A stretch of 64,000 nt of DNA from Archangium lansingense (GTDB lineage Bacteria; Myxococcota; Myxococcia; Myxococcales; Myxococcaceae): NCBI RefSeq assembly GCF_026626635.1, contig NZ_JAPNKA010000001.1, forward strand, positions 10,524,501 through 10,588,500, read 5' to 3'. The translations under genes and the position numbers were made by a program. Shown here piece by piece: positions 60,301 to 64,000 of this stretch. Each line of letters opens with the position of its first letter. Positions within the stretch are counted from its first letter, which is position 1. Under the pieces are notes generated by a model. That model did no database searches. It worked only from the letters and a program-made list of their open reading frames with translations, and was not told the origin of the DNA.

Positions 60301-61374
60301 ACGCCTCCCACGGCTCCACGTGACGCCGTGGAGCTGCGGCTCGTCGAGCTCTGGGAGGAGCTGCTGAACGTGCGGCCGGTGGGCATCGACCAGAGCTTCT
60401 TCGCGCTGGGAGGGCACTCGCTGCTCGCGATGAGCTTGCTGTCCCAGGTCTCCAAACGGATGGGCCGCACCCTGCCTCTGTCGGTGCTCTTCACGCACCC
60501 CACCGTCGAGCGGCTCGCCGAGCTGCTGCGCCAGGAGCCCTCGGCCACCACGGACTGGACACCACTCGTTCCCATCCAGACCCGAGGCAAGCGGCGGCCT
60601 CTCTTCTGTGTGCACCCCATCGGTGGCAGCGCACTCTGTTACGTGCCGCTCTCCCGACGGCTGGGGATGGAGCAGCCCCTCTACGGTCTCGAAGCTCCGG
60701 GGCTCGATGGCACCCGCGAGCCCTTCACCTCACTCGAGGCCATGGCGGCGGCCTACCTCGAGGTCCTGCGCAAGGTACAGCCCGAGGGCCCTTATTTCCT
60801 CGCGGGCTGGTCCATGGGTGGCCTGGTCGTCTTCGAGATGGCGCGCGAGCTGCTTCGGCTTGGGCAGACTGTTGAGCTCGTCGCGCTGATCGACAGCTGG
60901 GTACCGACGCTTCAGCCCGGAGCCGGACCCGCACGGCTCGATGACACGACCCTGCTCTTAGGCTTCGCGATGGAGCTGGGGCGCATCGCCGGACACGAGC
61001 TCACCCTCTCGGCCGAGGAGCTCGCGCCGCTCGATGCCGAGGCACGGCTCGCCCTGCTGGGAGAGCGGGCCCGGAGCGTGGGCGCGCTGCCTCCCGGCGT
61101 GGGGCCCGAGGTGCTGAGGGCCCGCTTCGGCGTCTACCGGGCCCACGCCCGCGCCTTCCAGGAGTACGTGCCCAACCGGAGCCACCCCGCGCGAGTCCTC
61201 CTCTTCCGCCCGGAGGACGGCGCGCTCGCGGCTGCCTCGGGACCGATGGGCGGCTGGGACACCGTGACGCAGCAGCCACCTCAGCTCATCAGGATGCCGG
61301 GTGACCACTACTCCGTGATGGCCGAGCCCCTCGTGTCGGAGCTCGCCCGCTACCTGCAGGCCGCCCTCCCATGA
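57400..61374 (+). CDS. NRPS module: C-A-PCP-TE
   Basis: 1324 residues from ATG at 57400, 24 bp after the PKS stop. C domain: His141-His142-Leu-Leu-Leu-Asp146-Gly intact, and the LSPMQQGMLFHSLY start is of the type that follows epimerase domains. A domain: YTSGSTG at 616, Asp661 in FDTSAFELF, and Lys951 in NGKVDRKAL. By eye the specificity positions read DTFWLGGTFK, close to the valine code DAFWIGGTFK. PCP: Ser1007 in GGHSLLA. TE: Ser1138 in GWSMGG and His1303 in GDHYSVM, for chain release by hydrolysis or cyclisation. The stop overlaps the next ATG (ATGA), suggesting translational coupling. Confidence 0.92.
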   Translation: MKNVDDVYRLSPMQQGMLFHSLYSPRGGTYVEQVYWLWRGPLDAALLRQSLQRMVERHAVLRTAFFWEGLAEPIQAVRREVKIPWEQQDWQGLTEGEQEAKWAALLSTDRQRGFTLSAAPLMRFTVLQLGPELYRCLWSYHHLLLDGWSLPLCLRELALHYDSLSQEREPELEPVRPFRDFIAWQSKRDRAESEQYWRQALQGFTAPTPFWVDRGAELPLQADATYAARSLQVPATTVEWLTALARQHQLTPGTLVQGAWALLLSRYSGESDVAFGNVTSSRSPSLPGSEMMLGLVINTLVLRTAVPPEARLIPWLKQLQADQVAARRYDQLSLVEVQGLGQVPRGQPLFQSVIAIHGGPKPKLAPIAGGTVSLDGIGYADPRTGHPLTFVADLGETLELQLVHDTGRFDTATIDRMLGHVRVLLEGMVAHPERRLRELPLVTEEERRQLLVEWNDTTRPFPRDACLHEVFEAQVARTPDAVAVEAESARLTYRELDRRANQLAWHLRSLGVGRGAIVGLCLERSPETVVGVLGILKAGGAYLPLDPAYPRERLAFMLDQARVSVLVTQRSLAELLPAGGERRVLMDEDREKLAALREEPPPSAGIGPMDLAYVMYTSGSTGRPKGVCVPHRGVMRMAMDTGYFETGPRETFLLLSPISFDTSAFELFGSLLHGAKLAVCPPHMHSLEELGRVLERFAVTTLWLTAPLFDQMVAYHPEALDSVRQVLAGGDVIPPGRVRERLSRAGWVINGYGPTESSTFTTCYVMKEPGQVERTVSIGRPIANTQVYLLDGQLQPVPVGVPGELYIGGDGLAAGYLHRPELTAERFLPNPFGHEPGERMYRTGDIARYLPDGRIEFLGRADHQVKIRGFRIETGEIESRLLEHPSVKEAVVVAREDVPGDRRLVAYVVPGAGHSPEAETLRAFLSEQLPAHMVPSAVVVLDVLPLSPNGKVDRKALPVPTGARAPETPPTAPRDAVELRLVELWEELLNVRPVGIDQSFFALGGHSLLAMSLLSQVSKRMGRTLPLSVLFTHPTVERLAELLRQEPSATTDWTPLVPIQTRGKRRPLFCVHPIGGSALCYVPLSRRLGMEQPLYGLEAPGLDGTREPFTSLEAMAAAYLEVLRKVQPEGPYFLAGWSMGGLVVFEMARELLRLGQTVELVALIDSWVPTLQPGAGPARLDDTTLLLGFAMELGRIAGHELTLSAEELAPLDAEARLALLGERARSVGALPPGVGPEVLRARFGVYRAHARAFQEYVPNRSHPARVLLFRPEDGALAAASGPMGGWDTVTQQPPQLIRMPGDHYSVMAEPLVSELARYLQAALP

Positions 61375-63971
61375 AGAACGTCCAGGATGTCTACCGGCTC
61401 TCGCCTGTGCAGCGAGAGCTTCTCTCGCGGCCCTCGGCACCAGAGGCCCGGCTCGCCCACCTGCACTGGAGCTTCCGCCAGGGGCTGGACGAGACGGCTC
61501 TCCAGTCCGCCCTGCGTCAGCTCCTCGCCCGCCACACCACCCTGCGCACCGCCTTCTTTGCCCAGGGCATGAACGAGCCCGTGCAGGTGGTGCGAGAGAA
61601 GGTCGAGCCCCGCCTGGAAGAAGAGACGGAGGACCGGCGGCGGCCCCTGAATCCCGCGAACGCGCCCCTGTTCCGCACCACTGTGCTGCGCACCTCACCG
61701 GAGACGGGCGCGGTTGTCCTCACGTACCACCCGCTCATCCTCGATGAGGGCTCGGCACGCGTCTGCCTCCGGGAGCTGTTCCTGCTCTACCGCGCTGCTC
61801 GCGAGGGGAGCGAGCCGGGGCTCGGGAAGAGTCGGCCCCAGCGGGACTTCATGGCCTGGTTCGAGCAACAGGACGCGCACGAGGCGGAACAGCGGGTCCG
61901 GGAGCTGCTCCGGGGCGCGCGGCGTTCAGGGCTTCCCGAGGCGTGGTACGTGGCACGGCGGGAAGACCCTCACCCCGACCCTCTCCCAGAGGGAGAGGGA
62001 GTGTCGTTGCAGCGGTTCTTCCTGAGTCCCGCGGCCACCGCTCATGTGCAGGCGTTCTTGCGGCAGCACATGCTGGACCTCTCGACGCTGCTCCAGGCCG
62101 CATGGGCAGTGCTCCTCCACCAGCATGGACAGGGAGATGATCTGCTCTTCGGTACCTTCACATCTGGACTCCCGCCCGCACTGTCCGGCGGCGGTCCCCT
62201 GGTGGGGCGCTTCGCCACCCTCATGCCCTGCCGCCTCCAAGTACCCTCACGGGGCACGCTGCTGCGCTGGCTCCGAGGACTCCAGGCCGAGCACTCCGAG
62301 ACACGTGCCTCCGATTACCTCGCGCCCTCCCAGCTCCGAAGCTGGCTCGACGTCCCGGAGGACAGGCCACTCTTCGAGAGCATCGTCACCACCGAGACCG
62401 AGGACGAAGCGCTAGGACCTCTTGCCAGGAGCCTCGGCTTCCACTCCATCATCCATGACGCGGCGCTCCCCGCTCCGCTCGTCGTCCGCGCCGCGCAGGG
62501 GCCCCGGCTGGAGCTGCGGTTCCACTACGACCCCGAGCAGCTCGCCTCCGCCGCGGTGGCCCACGCCGCCGGCCACCTCGGGACACTGATGGAGGAGCTG
62601 GCGCTCCGAGCGGAGCAGGAACTGTCCGCGCTCTCGCCGCCCGTGAAGCTGGTGGAAGTCCCGGCGGGCCCGGTGGCGAGCTCAATCACGGTAGGCAAGA
62701 GCTTCGGAGCAACCGAGGTCGAGGCCGTTCTCGCGCAGCACCCGGCGGTAGCCCGAGTGTCCGTGGTTCCTGATGCGAAGGCTCCGGGCTCTGGCGCACT
62801 CGTGGCCCGCGTGGAGCCCGCGCGTCCGGCGGGCGCGGCCCGGAAGAAACCCGGCTTCGGCCTCTTCTTCTTCGCCAACGAGGGCGCTGGCACGAGCGAC
62901 AAGTACCGCCTCTATCTCGACGGCGCGAAGTTCGCGGACCGCAACGGCTTCACGGCCATCTGGACGCCCGAGCGCCACTTCGACGAGCACGGAGGGCTCT
63001 ACCCGAATCCTTCGGTGCTGAGCGCCGCGCTGAGCACCATCACCGAGCGCATCGCCCTGCGCTCCGGCAGCGTCGTGCTGCCCCTGCACAATCCCTTCCG
63101 GGTGGCGGAGGAGTGGTCGGTCATCGACAACCTGTCGAAGGGCCGGGTAGGCCTGTCGGTGACGTCCGGCTGGATGCCCAGCGACTTCGCGCTGGCGCCG
63201 GACAACTTCGAGGACAAGCGCGAGGTGCTTTTCCGCTCGCTCGAGCAGGTGCGAGAGCTCTGGCGCGGCGGTGCCGTGGCCACCCGGGACGGAGCGGGCA
63301 ACGAGGTCCAGCTCCGCACCTTCCCCAGGCCGGTCCAGCCCGAGCTGCCAGTGTGGCTCACCTGCCCCGGCAACCCCGAGCTCTTCGAGAAGGCGGGCGA
63401 GCTGGGCTTCCACGTGCTGACCTCGCTGGCCTCGCAACCGGTGGAAGAGGTGCGGGAGAAGATTGCCCTCTACCGTGCGGCCCGGGCGCGAGCGGGGCAC
63501 GACCCGGCGGCGGGCACGGTGTCAGTCATGCTGCACACCTTCGTGGGGCGGGACTCCGGCGAAGTGCTCGATCGGGTCCGCGGGCCACTCACGCACTACC
63601 TGCGCACGCACCTGCGGCTCCAGCAAATGCGCGTCCGGAGCCTGGACATCCAGGTGGACATCGACGACCCGAAGTGGCTCGACTCGCTGGCCACCTTCGC
63701 CTTCGAGCAGCACTACCGGATGAGTGCGCTGATTGGCACGCCCACCTCGTGCCTGCCCATGGTGGACCGGCTGATGGAGGCAGGAGCGGACGAGCTGGCG
63801 TGCTTCATCGACTTCGGCGTCGCCGAGGTCCATGCGTTCGAGGGCCTGACGTACCTGGCGGAGCTGAAGGAGCTCGCCGGGGACGAAGCGCTGCGCACCC
63901 GCCGGGTGCTGGCCGAGTATCTGGACGAGAGGCTCCCCGGGAAGCCCCGGGTCACCTTCGAGCTCCCCTGA
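61371..63971 (+). CDS. Degenerate C domain, A-domain tail and luciferase-like monooxygenase
   Basis: 866 residues from ATG at 61371. Residues 1 to about 430 are a condensation domain, but the catalytic motif reads His120-Pro121-Leu-Ile-Leu-Asp125-Glu126 in place of HHxxxDG, so condensation is unlikely. Residues about 447-483 (EVEAVLAQHPAVARVSVV, then GALVARVEPA) resemble the segment after core A8 of an A domain; no A1-A8 and no PCP remain. From about 491 to the end is an MupA/Atu3671-type flavin-dependent luciferase-like monooxygenase (FGLFFFANEG, IWTPERHFDEHGG, VGLSVTSGWMPSDF). Residues 198-210 are encoded by a REP-like repeat. The N-terminus MKNVQDVYRLSP nearly repeats that of the upstream NRPS. 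Confidence 0.85.
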   Translation: MKNVQDVYRLSPVQRELLSRPSAPEARLAHLHWSFRQGLDETALQSALRQLLARHTTLRTAFFAQGMNEPVQVVREKVEPRLEEETEDRRRPLNPANAPLFRTTVLRTSPETGAVVLTYHPLILDEGSARVCLRELFLLYRAAREGSEPGLGKSRPQRDFMAWFEQQDAHEAEQRVRELLRGARRSGLPEAWYVARREDPHPDPLPEGEGVSLQRFFLSPAATAHVQAFLRQHMLDLSTLLQAAWAVLLHQHGQGDDLLFGTFTSGLPPALSGGGPLVGRFATLMPCRLQVPSRGTLLRWLRGLQAEHSETRASDYLAPSQLRSWLDVPEDRPLFESIVTTETEDEALGPLARSLGFHSIIHDAALPAPLVVRAAQGPRLELRFHYDPEQLASAAVAHAAGHLGTLMEELALRAEQELSALSPPVKLVEVPAGPVASSITVGKSFGATEVEAVLAQHPAVARVSVVPDAKAPGSGALVARVEPARPAGAARKKPGFGLFFFANEGAGTSDKYRLYLDGAKFADRNGFTAIWTPERHFDEHGGLYPNPSVLSAALSTITERIALRSGSVVLPLHNPFRVAEEWSVIDNLSKGRVGLSVTSGWMPSDFALAPDNFEDKREVLFRSLEQVRELWRGGAVATRDGAGNEVQLRTFPRPVQPELPVWLTCPGNPELFEKAGELGFHVLTSLASQPVEEVREKIALYRAARARAGHDPAAGTVSVMLHTFVGRDSGEVLDRVRGPLTHYLRTHLRLQQMRVRSLDIQVDIDDPKWLDSLATFAFEQHYRMSALIGTPTSCLPMVDRLMEAGADELACFIDFGVAEVHAFEGLTYLAELKELAGDEALRTRRVLAEYLDERLPGKPRVTFELP
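61962..61999. repeat. REP-like palindromic repeat inside a coding region, copy 3 (inverted)
   Basis: CCCTCTCCC (61979-61987), AGA, GGGAGAGGG (61991-61999), preceded by GAAGACCCTCACCCCGA: the reverse complement of the element at 45257-45291, including its GGGTCTTC extension. Here it is translated in frame as EDPHPDPLPEGEG within the degenerate C domain. Confidence 0.85.
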
Positions 63972-63978
63972 GAGGTGG

Positions 63979-64000
63979 ATGAGAACGACGGGCTGTCACG
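63979..64000 (+). CDS. Possible start of the next gene (partial)
   Basis: ATG at 63979, 7 bases after the stop of the monooxygenase gene, with AGAGG 4-8 bases upstream; the frame reads MRTTGCH to the window edge. Only seven codons are visible, so this is a guess from spacing and the ribosome site. A continuation of the biosynthetic unit would be expected. Confidence 0.35.

Overview
This is a GC-rich window (my estimate is about 65-70% G+C) with strong GC bias at third codon positions. It looks like the chromosome of a myxobacterium, probably suborder Cystobacterineae. The reasons are the many large secreted lipoproteins, a subtilase ending in a MYXO-CTERM-like sorting tail, RCC1-repeat lipoproteins, PEGA proteins, scattered TetR/P450 islands and a hybrid PKS-NRPS locus. 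The species is not identifiable by eye.

Layout. 1-12.8 kb is mostly housekeeping: the end of a zinc-ribbon protein, an RNase HI-family gene, the RNase P RNA (rnpB), a lipoprotein, ftsY, an M1 metallopeptidase, a DUF6348-like protein, leuS and fhs. fhs sits between two nearly identical 635-bp direct repeats made of the leuS 3' end plus the 3' end of the convergent subtilase gene, so it looks inserted by a duplication event. 12.7-29.8 kb is a block of exported proteins: a multidomain subtilase, a CxxCH lipoprotein, a secreted protein of unknown function, two tandem 21-repeat RCC1 lipoproteins, a Cys-rich lipoprotein and a beta-lactamase-fold serine hydrolase. 30-43.4 kb is an accessory region of small regulator/enzyme units: two P450s, three TetR and one MerR regulator, a Tat-exported alpha/beta hydrolase, an Omp85-like outer-membrane protein, a small FtsW/RodA-like membrane protein, an SDR, a methyltransferase, and a Coq4-like/putative oxygenase pair. 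Several of these units carry clear palindromic operators. 43.6-49.2 kb holds a PEGA protein, a small lipoprotein, a processive GT2 glycosyltransferase, D-Ala-D-Ala ligase and an RNase Z-like metallo-hydrolase.

49.2-64 kb (open at the right edge) is a biosynthetic locus. A P450 and the metallo-hydrolase are transcribed leftward. A three-gene assembly line is transcribed rightward: PKS (KS-AT-KR-DH-like-ACP-degenerate E), NRPS (C-A-PCP-TE, valine-like adenylation code) and a third protein (degenerate C, short A-domain tail, luciferase-like flavin monooxygenase). A perfect 20-bp palindrome lies in the divergent promoter region.

The most unusual points are the decayed third module with a REP-like repeat read in frame, the degenerate epimerase on a PKS module, the leuS/fhs duplication, a SoxR-box-like operator beside a MerR protein with no iron-sulfur motif, and a Coq4 homologue in a lineage expected to use menaquinone. 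All calls come from reading sequence and motifs; no database search was run.
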